7,125 bases of DNA. It comes from Candidatus Caccocola faecipullorum (GTDB lineage: Bacteria > Synergistota > Synergistia > Synergistales > Synergistaceae). Below, in pieces: positions 1-5,671 of the stretch. The notes under the pieces are model-generated. The model did no database searches, was not told the DNA's origin, and saw nothing but the letters and a program-made list of their open reading frames with translations. A program made the position numbers and the translations under genes. Location of the stretch: assembly GCA_018716365.1 (NCBI GenBank), contig DVKA01000041.1, positions 1 through 7,125 on the forward strand, in the 5' to 3' direction. Each line of letters opens with the position of its first letter. Position 1 is the stretch's first letter.

Positions 1-717
1 GGCGAGCGGCTCTCGATACTCGGCGCGAACGGCGCAGGCAAGACGACCCTCATCCGCTGCGCCGCCGGGCTCCGCGCGTGGAGCGATGGGGCGACGTACC
101 TCGACGGCGCCGACGTGCGCGCGCTTCCGCCTCGCGAGTTCCGCCGCCGCGTCGGCTACGTGCCGCAGGCGCGGCCTTCGGCCTTCGTCTACACGGTTAT
201 GGAGATGGTGCTGCTCGGGCGTATGCCCTGCATGGGAGCCTTCGCCTCGCCCTCCGCGGAGGACGAGCGGAAGGCGCGCGAGGCGCTGGAGCTAGCGGGG
301 ATTCCGCATCTTGCAGAAAGGCTTTGCAGCCGCATCAGCGGCGGCGAATATCAGCTCGTCGTCCTTGCGCGCGCTCTCGCATCCGAGCCCGAACTGCTCA
401 TCCTCGACGAACCGGAGTCGAACCTCGACTTTCGCAACCAGGCGCGGCTGCTCGGTACCGTCGCATCGCTCTGCCGCGAGCGCGGAATGAGCGCGCTCTT
501 CAGCACGCATTACCCGGAGCACGCGCTTGAGCTGTCGTGCAAATCCATTCTCGTCATGCCGGACGGCTCGGCTCTCTTCGGCGCGTCCAGCGAAATCGTA
601 ACGGAGGAAAACCTCCGCGCCGCCTTCGGCGTCCCGGTAATTCTGCGCCGCTTCGAGGCCTTCGGGCGGGAGCGCGTCTGCGTCGCGGCGGAGTACTGCG
701 GAGAGAGGCGTGGATAA
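1..717 (+). CDS. ABC transporter ATP-binding protein, iron-siderophore/cobalamin (FecE/BtuD) type, 5' partial
   Basis: ATPase subunit that would power import of a ferric chelate, haem or cobalamin through a FecCD/BtuC-type permease on the cytoplasmic face of the membrane. The reading frame is open from base 1, so roughly the first 30-40 residues lie outside the window. Counting from the first visible codon, there is a Walker A motif GANGAGKT (residues 8-15), a Q-loop VGYVPQ (51-56), the ABC signature ISGGEYQ (about 112-118), Walker B LLILDEP (about 133-138) with D-loop SNLD, and an H-loop STHYPEH (His about 170). The D-loop region reads DEPESNLD where many relatives have DEPTSNLD or DEPTAFLD. 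This order and the VGYVPQ-to-LLGRMP spacing match the iron-chelate/B12 family (established knowledge); the actual substrate cannot be read from the ATPase. Permease and binding-protein genes are presumably upstream. The ORF ends at TAA 715-717. Confidence 0.9.
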   Translation, partial: GERLSILGANGAGKTTLIRCAAGLRAWSDGATYLDGADVRALPPREFRRRVGYVPQARPSAFVYTVMEMVLLGRMPCMGAFASPSAEDERKAREALELAGIPHLAERLCSRISGGEYQLVVLARALASEPELLILDEPESNLDFRNQARLLGTVASLCRERGMSALFSTHYPEHALELSCKSILVMPDGSALFGASSEIVTEENLRAAFGVPVILRRFEAFGRERVCVAAEYCGERRG

Positions 718-752
718 ACGGAAACCGCGTCTCCTTGACGGTGGAGACGCGG
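715..752 (-). terminator. Rho-independent-like terminator of the candidate minus-strand RNA
   Basis: A perfect 10-bp stem, CCGCGTCTCC (725-734) with GGAGACGCGG (743-752), closes an 8-nt loop (735-742). Read on the minus strand it is followed by TTTCCGTTTAT (724 to 714), a U-rich but interrupted tract. On the plus strand the 3' flank is CACTGC, so a plus-strand terminator role for the ABC gene is less likely. The tract overlaps the ABC stop codon. Confidence 0.5.
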
Positions 753-786
753 CACTGCTAAAATACTCTCGGGTAGTTAGACTACC

Positions 787-818
787 GGAAATACTTGAGC
801 GCCAACTCAAGTATTTTC
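787..818. repeat. Perfect inverted repeat (hairpin) within the candidate RNA
   Basis: AAATACTTGAG (789-799) pairs with CTCAAGTATTT (806-816) around a 6-nt loop. A G-U pair (788/817) and a G-C pair (787/818) extend it to 13 pairs. It is A/T-rich compared with its surroundings and competes with an outer pairing of 760-767 with 810-817, flanked by CTGCT (755-759) and AGCAG (822-826). Confidence 0.85.
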
Positions 819-833
819 AACAGCAGGCTAAAC

Positions 834-878
834 AGAGGGACGTATCGGAGTAGTGAGCTCGCGAAGTTACGTCCCTCT
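834..878. repeat. Perfect 11-bp inverted repeat (large-loop hairpin) within the candidate RNA
   Basis: AGAGGGACGTA (834-844) is the exact reverse complement of TACGTCCCTCT (868-878). The 23-nt loop contains the palindrome GAGCTC. The right arm overlaps CCTCTCG 874-880, which could instead pair with CGAGAGG 915-921, so two mutually exclusive folds are possible. Confidence 0.85.
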
Positions 879-1015
879 CGCCTTTTCAGGTGCCGCCATT
901 TACTGCGGCGTTTCCGAGAGGTTCGCTCCATGTCGTGCGGCACGGCATCACCTCCCGCCGGGGAGAAACTTCTTACTTCGAGTTCCCTTACCTCGAAAGT
1001 CCGTCAATAGGACGG

Positions 1016-1044
1016 ATTATACTATATGAATAGCAAACGATAAA
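1016..1044 (-). promoter_or_regulatory. Probable sigma-70-type promoter for the minus-strand RNA
   Basis: On the minus strand a consensus TATAAT lies at 1021-1016. A weak -35 (TTTATC, 1044-1039) sits 17 bp upstream in a locally A/T-rich stretch. Predicted transcription start is near 1009, just before the TTGACGG that can pair with the terminal hairpin loop. The exact -10 supports a promoter; the weak -35 is the main doubt. Confidence 0.5.
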
Positions 1045-1084
1045 AGTATGTCTTTCTGGTAGGGTTTGCGGCGCGCGCATAGAA

Positions 1085-1111
1085 GACGCGGCGCGGCGTT
1101 TTCGCGCCGTC
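1085..1111 (-). terminator. Possible terminator downstream of the 5'-nucleotidase gene
   Basis: CGGCGCG (1089-1095) pairs with CGCGCCG (1103-1109) around a 7-nt loop, immediately after the nucleotidase stop codon at 1118-1116. On the minus strand the 3' flank is CGTCTTCTAT, only modestly T-rich. It may be a weak or Rho-assisted terminator. The rest of 1010-1084 carries only the RNA promoter. Confidence 0.4.
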
Positions 1112-1115
1112 TCCG

Positions 1116-2765
1116 TCACTCCGCGCCGCCCGTTATCTTTATGCGCCCGTCCTTCTCAGGGCTGAAGCGCCGCCCAAGCGCCTCGCCGCAGTAGGCGTCG
1201 AAGGCCTCTGTCACGCTGTACGGCGTCCCTTCATTTTTTATGTAACCAAACTCGCGGCAGAGGAAGCTTGAAGCCGCGACGGAGTAGACCGCTCCGTCGT
1301 CGAGCGGCTCCCATCCGCGCGCGCTTTCGACAGTCACGTTTCTGACGCGGCTTCCGGCGCGCGTCATGCGGCGGTTCACGACCTCCGCCGGCTCTCCGTC
1401 CATGTCTATCTCGAAGCGCAGCCCCGCGACGTGCAGGAACTCGCCGGAGTGCGTCCGCCTCATGTAGTCGTAATCTTCGCCGGGCGCGACGAGAGAAGAG
1501 GCCGAAATCTCAAGCTGCTCGCGTATCTGCGCGCCGGTCATCAGCAGGCGGCGGAGATTGTCGCCGTATGGTATCAGGTCGAGCATATCTGTGGACGAAA
1601 AAGGCCCCGGCGGCACGACGCGGCCGATGCGCAGCGAGCCGCCGTTTATCATGCCTATCCTTGCATCTGCGCGCCAGCGGAAGGCTTCGGCCGCGAGGCT
1701 GCCGAATTCGTTCTCGCGCGTGCGCGCCGCCGTCCGCGTGCAGTCCACGGCGCGCGTCAGCCCCATAACCGGGTTGCCGATTTTCAGCGCAGCGGCGATT
1801 TCACGCTGCGCCGCGCGGCCCATCGCCTCGACCTCGGGCACGCCGCGCGTCTCGGGCGTCACGCGCAGCAGCGTCCACGACGACTTTTCCGAGACGAGGC
1901 CGCCGTCGTCCACAGTCACGTCGAAGCGCCCCGCGTACCGCCCGTCGAGCCCCGCCTGTCCGACCAGCGTCGAATTTGCGCCGTTGTCTATGATTATCTT
2001 TTCCCCCACAGCGTCGTGCGTGTGTCCGCCTACTATCACGTCGACGCCGCGCGCCTCGGCGGCGAGCTTTTTGTCGAACGGCAGGCCGATGTGATTTATT
2101 GCGACGACTGCGTCGGCGCCCGCAGCGCGCAGCTCGCGGACGTATCTTTCCGCGACCGCGGCGAGATCCGCGTCAACATCGAAGCCCTCGGGGAAGCTCA
2201 CCACCGACTTGAGCTCCGGCGTCACGAGGCCGAATACTCCGAGCTTCACTCCGCCGCGCTCGATTATCGCGCTCTTTGCGAACCAGCGCCCGACGGCCTG
2301 CTCGTCCTCAAATTCTATGTTCGAGGCGAGGACTGGGAATTTCAGCTTTGGCCCGAGCTTCGCAAGCGTCTTCACGCCGCCGTCAAAGTCGTGGTTGCCG
2401 AGCACTCCCGCGTCGAAGCCGAGCAGCGCGAGCGCGCCGTACTCCGCTTCGCCGGCCGTCAGAGCGCCCTTGAGGCCGAGCATCACGTCGCCCGCTTCAA
2501 AGAGGAAGACCGGAGCGCCCGACCCGGCCTCGATTTTCGCGCGCTCCTCGCGCACCAGTTCGAGCGCGCGCGCCATGCCGCCCGTGTAAACGACGGACTG
2601 CCGTCCCTCTTCGTTCGTCACGGCCTCGCGGTATGGCAGTATATAGCTGTGCGGGTCGTTTATCATCAGTATGTGGAACCGCTTTTCCGCGGCGGCCGCC
2701 GGAAGCGCGGCGAGCAGCGCGAGCAGCAGCGCCGCGAGCAGTTTTTTCGTAAAATTCGCTTTCAA
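1116..2765 (-). CDS. Secreted 5'-nucleotidase / UshA-family bifunctional phosphoesterase
   Basis: Two-domain exported hydrolase expected to release nucleosides and phosphate from nucleotides or related phosphoesters outside the cytoplasm. Residues 1-26 form a classical signal peptide (KK, then a Leu/Ala-rich core ending in AAAA), with cleavage likely near A26. The N-terminal metallophosphatase domain has NDPH (D37, H39), AGD (D93), GNHDFD (N124, H125), NH (H225) and GGHTH (H248, H250), the full dimetal set. The C-terminal nucleotidase domain has NGGSLR (374-379) and IPYGDNL (398-404). At 549 residues it has typical family length. The start is TTG at 2765-2763: it gives an intact signal peptide, has AAAGGA 9 nt upstream, and no in-frame ATG precedes the conserved core. 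A lipobox is absent, so it is predicted soluble. Exact substrate (nucleotides, UDP-sugars, 2',3'-cyclic nucleotides) cannot be decided. Confidence 0.9.
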   Translation of the reverse strand: MKANFTKKLLAALLLALLAALPAAAAEKRFHILMINDPHSYILPYREAVTNEEGRQSVVYTGGMARALELVREERAKIEAGSGAPVFLFEAGDVMLGLKGALTAGEAEYGALALLGFDAGVLGNHDFDGGVKTLAKLGPKLKFPVLASNIEFEDEQAVGRWFAKSAIIERGGVKLGVFGLVTPELKSVVSFPEGFDVDADLAAVAERYVRELRAAGADAVVAINHIGLPFDKKLAAEARGVDVIVGGHTHDAVGEKIIIDNGANSTLVGQAGLDGRYAGRFDVTVDDGGLVSEKSSWTLLRVTPETRGVPEVEAMGRAAQREIAAALKIGNPVMGLTRAVDCTRTAARTRENEFGSLAAEAFRWRADARIGMINGGSLRIGRVVPPGPFSSTDMLDLIPYGDNLRRLLMTGAQIREQLEISASSLVAPGEDYDYMRRTHSGEFLHVAGLRFEIDMDGEPAEVVNRRMTRAGSRVRNVTVESARGWEPLDDGAVYSVAASSFLCREFGYIKNEGTPYSVTEAFDAYCGEALGRRFSPEKDGRIKITGGAE

Positions 2766-2798
2766 GTCCGTCCGTCCTTTCGTCGCGGGTCTGCGCCT

Positions 2799-2807
2799 AT
2801 TTTACCA
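2799..2807 (-). promoter_or_regulatory. Extended -10 promoter for the 5'-nucleotidase gene
   Basis: On the minus strand TGGTAAAAT (2807-2799) is an extended -10 (TGn followed by TAAAAT). No good -35 lies at 17 bp, consistent with extended -10 promoters. The start would be near 2792, giving a leader of about 27 nt that contains the AAAGGA ribosome-binding site (2780-2775) before the TTG start. Confidence 0.5.
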
Positions 2808-2820
2808 GAGCCGCGCGCTG

Positions 2821-2850
2821 TTGACCTGGAGCGGCTCCAACATCTATACT
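2821..2850 (+). promoter_or_regulatory. Promoter of the membrane phosphoesterase operon, predicted leaderless
   Basis: TTGACC (2821-2826) and TATACT (2845-2850) are separated by 18 bp, a strong sigma-70-type match (5/6 at each box). The expected start is 6-8 nt after the -10, at about 2856-2858, which is the ATG itself (2858). There is no Shine-Dalgarno sequence between the -10 and the ATG. A second TTGACC lies at 2850-2855. Confidence 0.55.
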
Positions 2851-2857
2851 TGACCTC

Positions 2858-4024
2858 ATGTTTAGGATAGTTGCATTCGTTTTGGTGATTTACACAGTTC
2901 TGCGCTTCGTCCTGCCGCTGCGCGCCGCCTGGCCCGCGAAGGCGGCTCTCTCTCTGCTTATCGCCGCGACGGCCTTCAAGCAGCAGTTCTTCACTCACAT
3001 TGGCGGACACTTCTTCTCGCCGGAATTGCCGAAGCTCGTCATCGAGGGCTACACCGCCGCCTTCGTCACGCTCGCGGTGCTATTCGCGCTGACGCTCTGC
3101 CGCGACCTGTCGCTCGCGCTGCGGAGCGTAGCGCGAGCCGCAAACGCATGGCGCACGGGCAGCGGTATGTATTACGGAGTTTTCTCCTCGTCCGGCATTT
3201 CGCCGACGGCGGCGGCTCTGATGCTCGCTCTGTCGTTCGCGGTCGGAGTTTACGGCGTTTACGAGGCGCAGCGCCAGCCGCGCATAGTCGAGCGAGAAGC
3301 GGCGTTTGCGGAGCTTCCGCCGGAGTTTGACGGCTATCGGATAATCCACCTCAGCGACCTGCACATAAGCGCCTCGCGCAAAGCACCGTGGGCCGCGGAG
3401 CTTGTGCGCCGCGCCTGCGAATTGAATCCAGACCTGATACTGATAACGGGCGACTTCATCGACGGCACGGTCGAGGCGCGGCGCGCCGACGTTGAGCCGC
3501 TCGCGGGGCTGCGCGCGCGCGACGGAGTTTTCGGCGTTGCGGGCAACCACGAATATTATTTCGGCTGGCGCGAATGGACGGCGCGGTTTGAAGAATTGGG
3601 GATAAGGATGCTCGACAATGAAAACGCTGCGATACGGCGCGGCGAAGCGGCGCTGACGGTCGCGGGGCTGCCGGACGGATATTCTTCGCGCTACGGCTCC
3701 GGCGCGCCCGACGCGCGCAGGGCCCTTGGAGGAGCGCCCGAGGGCGCGTTCGTGATAGTGATGGACCACCGTCCGGGGAACGCGCGCGCGAACGCCGCGG
3801 CGGGCGCGGATTTGCAGCTCTCGGGCCACGCGCACGGCGGCATGGTTTGGGGGCTCGCGCGTGTGATTGCGAAATACAACGGCGGCTATGTAAACGGATG
3901 GTACGACGTAGGCGGCATGAAGCTCTTCGTATCGCCTGGCACTGGGATATGGAACGGATTCCTGACGCGGCTCGGAGTGCCTTCCGAGCTGACCGTGCTC
4001 ACTCTGCGCCGTGCGGACAAATGA
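2858..4024 (+). CDS. Membrane-anchored calcineurin-like metallophosphoesterase (YaeI/YkuE-type)
   Basis: Predicted integral membrane protein with a C-terminal dimetal phosphoesterase domain. Hydrophobic segments lie at about residues 5-21, 29-47, 61-80 and 118-136, so the catalytic domain (from about 155) follows the fourth helix; which side of the membrane it faces is not decided here. Metal and catalytic motifs are complete: HLSDLH (D167, H169), TGDFIDG (D199), GNHE (N230, H231), DH (H304) and GHAHGG (H324, H326). The family includes enzymes reported to act on lipid A or phospholipid precursors such as UDP-diacylglucosamine, but the substrate here is unknown. The ATG at 2858 is the only start that keeps the first helix; no ribosome-binding site precedes it (see the promoter). 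It diverges from another phosphoesterase gene, and the stop is followed after 1 nt by the acetyltransferase start, implying co-transcription. Confidence 0.88.
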   Translation: MFRIVAFVLVIYTVLRFVLPLRAAWPAKAALSLLIAATAFKQQFFTHIGGHFFSPELPKLVIEGYTAAFVTLAVLFALTLCRDLSLALRSVARAANAWRTGSGMYYGVFSSSGISPTAAALMLALSFAVGVYGVYEAQRQPRIVEREAAFAELPPEFDGYRIIHLSDLHISASRKAPWAAELVRRACELNPDLILITGDFIDGTVEARRADVEPLAGLRARDGVFGVAGNHEYYFGWREWTARFEELGIRMLDNENAAIRRGEAALTVAGLPDGYSSRYGSGAPDARRALGGAPEGAFVIVMDHRPGNARANAAAGADLQLSGHAHGGMVWGLARVIAKYNGGYVNGWYDVGGMKLFVSPGTGIWNGFLTRLGVPSELTVLTLRRADK

Positions 4025-4025
4025 C

Positions 4026-4475
4026 ATGGAAATAACGGAAATTTCAGAAGGCAAAGAAAAATATATCCAGCTGCTGCTTGTGGGCGACGAGGAAGAGGCT
4101 ATGATCATGCGCTATCTGCCGCGCGGCCAGCTTTTCGTCATGCGTGCGTGCGGGAGCGTCGTGTGCGCCGCGGTCGTGACCGACGAAGGCGGCGGAACGG
4201 CCGAGCTTAAAAATATTTCCGTTGAGCCGGAGTTCCAGCGCCGCGGATATGGTAGCGCGATGATGGAATTTCTCGAATCACGCTGTAAAGAGCGCGGCTT
4301 TTCCGAGCTGATACTCGGCACCGGCGAAACGCCGCATACTCTCGGATTTTACGAAAGCTGCGGATATTCAGTCTATCGCCGCGAGCGCGATTTCTTCACG
4401 AAAAACTACAGCCGTCCGATAATCGACCGCGGAGTGCTGCTGCGCGATATGATATATTTAAAGAAGAAATTGTGA
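4026..4475 (+). CDS. GNAT-family N-acetyltransferase
   Basis: Single-domain acetyltransferase of 149 residues that would transfer an acetyl group from acetyl-CoA to an amine on a small molecule or protein. The acetyl-CoA pyrophosphate loop is clear: the strand ending NISVEP, then QRRGYG (residues 71-76, matching Q/RxxGxG/A), followed by a helix. Motif B reads GFYESCGY (about 107-114). I chose ATG 4026 rather than an in-frame GTG at 4011 because the GTG lies inside the upstream gene, while 4026 sits 1 nt after that gene's stop, a typical coupled start. There is no strong Shine-Dalgarno sequence. The Cys/Tyr-rich C-terminal half is ordinary for FYESCGY-type GNATs. The substrate cannot be inferred. 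Confidence 0.88.
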   Translation: MEITEISEGKEKYIQLLLVGDEEEAMIMRYLPRGQLFVMRACGSVVCAAVVTDEGGGTAELKNISVEPEFQRRGYGSAMMEFLESRCKERGFSELILGTGETPHTLGFYESCGYSVYRRERDFFTKNYSRPIIDRGVLLRDMIYLKKKL

Positions 4476-4494
4476 AATCGAAGGAGGCCGCGTT

Positions 4495-4899
4495 ATGGAA
4501 AAGCGCGCGCTCGAACCTGAGGACTACGAACTTATAGAAATCGCCCGCGGCGCGATAGCGCCCTGCTACGACGGCGAAGGCTATCACCACACCGTCGGCT
4601 GCGCGCTTCGGTGCGCGGACGGAAAAATCTACCGCGGCGTCAACGTTTATTCGATACACGGCACATGCGCCGAGCCTGTAGCGATAGGCGCGGCGGTCAT
4701 GGACGGCGCGCGGGATTTCGACTGCATCGTCGCCGTGCACGGCGGCGAGAAGGGCGAGATAATGCCGCCCTGCGGCAACTGCCGCCAGATACTCGGCGAC
4801 TATATGCCCGACTGCTGGGTGATAGTAGAGGGTGAAGACGGCCCGTTTAAGACGCGCGCCAAGGAGCTAATTCCCTACACACGGGAGGCCGTGTATTAG
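4495..4899 (+). CDS. Cytidine deaminase-like zinc hydrolase, blasticidin-S deaminase-like
   Basis: Zinc-dependent deaminase of 134 residues, cytosolic and probably tetrameric by family. The catalytic motifs are intact: HGTCAEP (zinc ligand C58, proton shuttle E60) and PPCGNCRQ (zinc ligands C93 and C96). The segment GVNVYSIHGTCAE and the C-terminal ELIP resemble fungal/bacterial blasticidin-S deaminase (GVNVY...CAE, ...ELLP) more than classical Cdd, which usually reads xENASYG-x-CAER. Likely reactions are cytidine/deoxycytidine salvage or deamination of a cytosine-containing antibiotic or other nucleoside; I cannot choose between them. A strong ribosome-binding site AAGGAGG (4481-4487) stands 7 nt before the ATG. 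It follows the GNAT gene by 19 bp, so it is probably the third gene of the operon, and it converges on the next gene with an 8-bp gap. Confidence 0.9.
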   Translation: MEKRALEPEDYELIEIARGAIAPCYDGEGYHHTVGCALRCADGKIYRGVNVYSIHGTCAEPVAIGAAVMDGARDFDCIVAVHGGEKGEIMPPCGNCRQILGDYMPDCWVIVEGEDGPFKTRAKELIPYTREAVY

Positions 4900-4907
4900 G
4901 AAAGCGC

Positions 4908-5177
4908 TCAATCGCGCGGAGGGTATAGCTTATCCTTCCAGTACCACCATTTGAGCTTGGCCGGGTCGCGTTCGGGTGATTCTGCGTAATATACGGCGAG
5001 GCGGAAGACGTACAGCGCGCACGGGTCTTCCTTGAAACCTTTGTACGCGCAGTCGAGCTCATAAAGTTCCTCCGGTCTGCGCTCCGCTAGGTCTTCGACG
5101 CAGCTTATCCCGATGTTTTTCAGATGCTCTTCGATGCGTTTGCCGACGCCGGGGATCTCGCGCAGGCTTGTAGGCAT
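4908..5177 (-). CDS. Cdd1-family helix-hairpin-helix protein (pathogenicity locus family)
   Basis: An 89-residue protein with a helix-hairpin-helix at residues 6-30 (REIPGVGKRIEEHL...IGISCVEDL), followed by the family hallmark core EELYELDCAYKG, ALYVFRLAVYYAE (about 54-66) and the Trp-rich KLKWWYWKD (about 74-82). These match the Cdd1 / pathogenicity-locus family, whose members are about 80-100 residues and of unknown function; the HhH suggests sequence-nonspecific DNA binding. ATG 5177-5175 is preceded by AGGAGGG (5190-5184), an excellent ribosome-binding site. Gene name usage in this family is historical and does not imply virulence. It is transcribed toward the deaminase gene and away from the DUF3842 gene. 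Confidence 0.88.
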   Translation of the reverse strand: MPTSLREIPGVGKRIEEHLKNIGISCVEDLAERRPEELYELDCAYKGFKEDPCALYVFRLAVYYAESPERDPAKLKWWYWKDKLYPPRD

Positions 5178-5191
5178 AGATTTCCCTCCTT

Positions 5192-5220
5192 TTCGGAAAT
5201 TATGAACGTTTGGGTATAGT
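5192..5220. promoter_or_regulatory. Overlapping divergent promoters between the Cdd1-type and DUF3842 genes
   Basis: On the plus strand a -10 TATAGT (5215-5220) lies 17 bp after a weak -35 TTCGGA (5192-5197), with a start about 35 nt before the DUF3842 ATG. On the minus strand CATAAT (5204-5199) is a 5/6 match to the -10 consensus and would place the Cdd1-gene start near 5192. Both -35 boxes are weak, so exact boxes are tentative. An intergenic gap of 83 bp must hold both promoters. Confidence 0.4.
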
Positions 5221-5260
5221 ATCGGAAAAGCGGAGAGATTTTACAAGAGGTGAAGATTTT

Positions 5261-5665
5261 ATGAAAATTCTCGTTATAGACGGACAGGGCGGAGGCATCG
5301 GGCGGCAGGTCGTGCAGGCCGTCAAGGGCGCGTTTCCTGATGCGGACGTGACCGCTGTCGGCACGAACAGCACGGCGGCATCCGCGATGCTCAAAGCCGG
5401 TGCCGACCGCGCCGCGACGGGCGAGAACTCCGTCAAGGTCTGCTGCCGCACGGCCGACGTGATAATAGGCCCCGTCGCGATCGTCATAGCGGACGCGCTG
5501 CTCGGCGAGATAACTCCCGCTATGGCGGCGGCCGTCGGGCAGAGCGCCGCCGCGCGCATCCTCATCCCCGTTAACTGCTGCGGCAACATAGTGGCCGGAG
5601 TTCCCGACCTAACGATAACGCGCATGGTCGCAAGCGTCGTCGAGGAATTGCGGAAGCTGGCGTAA
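5261..5665 (+). CDS. DUF3842 family protein, Rossmann-like
   Basis: A 134-residue cytosolic protein of the DUF3842 family, whose function is not established. The N-terminus reads MKILVIDGQGGGIGRQ, a Rossmann-type beta-strand plus glycine-rich loop that could bind a nucleotide or dinucleotide (inference). Family landmarks follow: AVGTNSTAASAMLKAGA (about 40-56), ATGENSV (about 59-65), the hydrophobic DVIIGPVAIVIADALLGEIT (about 74-93) and ILIPVNCCG (about 106-114). Where homologues I recall have NKC, this one has NCC. The chosen ATG (5261) has AAGAGGTG 8 nt upstream; an upstream in-frame GTG at 5210 overlaps the predicted -10 and adds residues unlike the family. It is a monocistronic gene ending at a strong terminator. 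Confidence 0.9.
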   Translation: MKILVIDGQGGGIGRQVVQAVKGAFPDADVTAVGTNSTAASAMLKAGADRAATGENSVKVCCRTADVIIGPVAIVIADALLGEITPAMAAAVGQSAAARILIPVNCCGNIVAGVPDLTITRMVASVVEELRKLA

Positions 5666-5671
5666 AAGCAT

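Larger units (their letters stand above)
717..1009 (-). ncRNA. Candidate structured RNA of about 290 nt, family not recognised
   Basis: No protein gene explains this interval, whose GC content is visibly lower than the flanking genes. On the minus strand it is bounded by a TATAAT box (1021-1016) and a GC hairpin with a U-rich tail (752-715). Between them are perfect or near-perfect stems: 992-997/977-982 (6 bp), 961-965/952-956 (5 bp), 905-909/892-896 (5 bp), 868-878/834-844 (11 bp), 806-818/787-799 (13 bp with one G-U) and 782-786/772-776 (5 bp). Alternative pairings exist: CCTCTCG 874-880 with CGAGAGG 915-921, and AAAATACT 760-767 with AGTATTTT 810-817. The 5' end TTGACGG (minus, 1007-1001) is complementary to seven loop bases of the terminal hairpin (735-741), so a closing pseudoknot is possible. 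It does not match the hallmarks I know of RNase P RNA, tmRNA, SRP or 6S RNA. It could instead be a remnant of an IS200/IS605-type element or a MITE. Start and end are inferred from the promoter and terminator. Confidence 0.45.

Noticed and set aside
718..760. T-box or cobalamin-riboswitch remnant (ACCGCG near a hairpin after the ABC gene)
   Set aside because: The T-box core AGGGTGG and the B12-box consensus are absent, and the element lies downstream, not upstream, of the transporter gene.
834..1000. Short stretches on the minus strand resembling 23S rRNA (GGGAACTCG, CGTAACTTCG, GTAAATGGCGGC)
   Set aside because: The matches are about 9-12 nt, out of the order found in 23S rRNA, with no conserved sequence between them.
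795..1010. 71-codon plus-strand frame within the hairpin cluster
   Set aside because: Low-complexity Ser/Arg composition, no ribosome-binding site, and the long perfect stems lie inside it, pointing to RNA structure rather than coding.
998..1018. Hairpin AGTCCGTC/GACGGATT as a terminator
   Set aside because: No T-tract on either strand, and it overlaps the TATAAT of the minus-strand promoter.
1431..2870. Long open frame (479 codons) on the plus strand opposite the 5'-nucleotidase
   Set aside because: It is antisense to a gene with a complete signal peptide and all catalytic motifs, has no recognisable domain, and long antisense frames are expected from GC-rich codon bias.
3080..4108. 342-codon frame on the minus strand opposite the membrane phosphoesterase
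   Set aside because: Shadow of the real plus-strand gene; Arg/Ala-rich, no motif, spans the boundary into the GNAT gene.
4879..4894. ACACGG/CCGTGT hairpin at the end of the deaminase gene as a terminator
   Set aside because: Only 6 bp, inside the coding region, with no T-tract on either side; insufficient to call.
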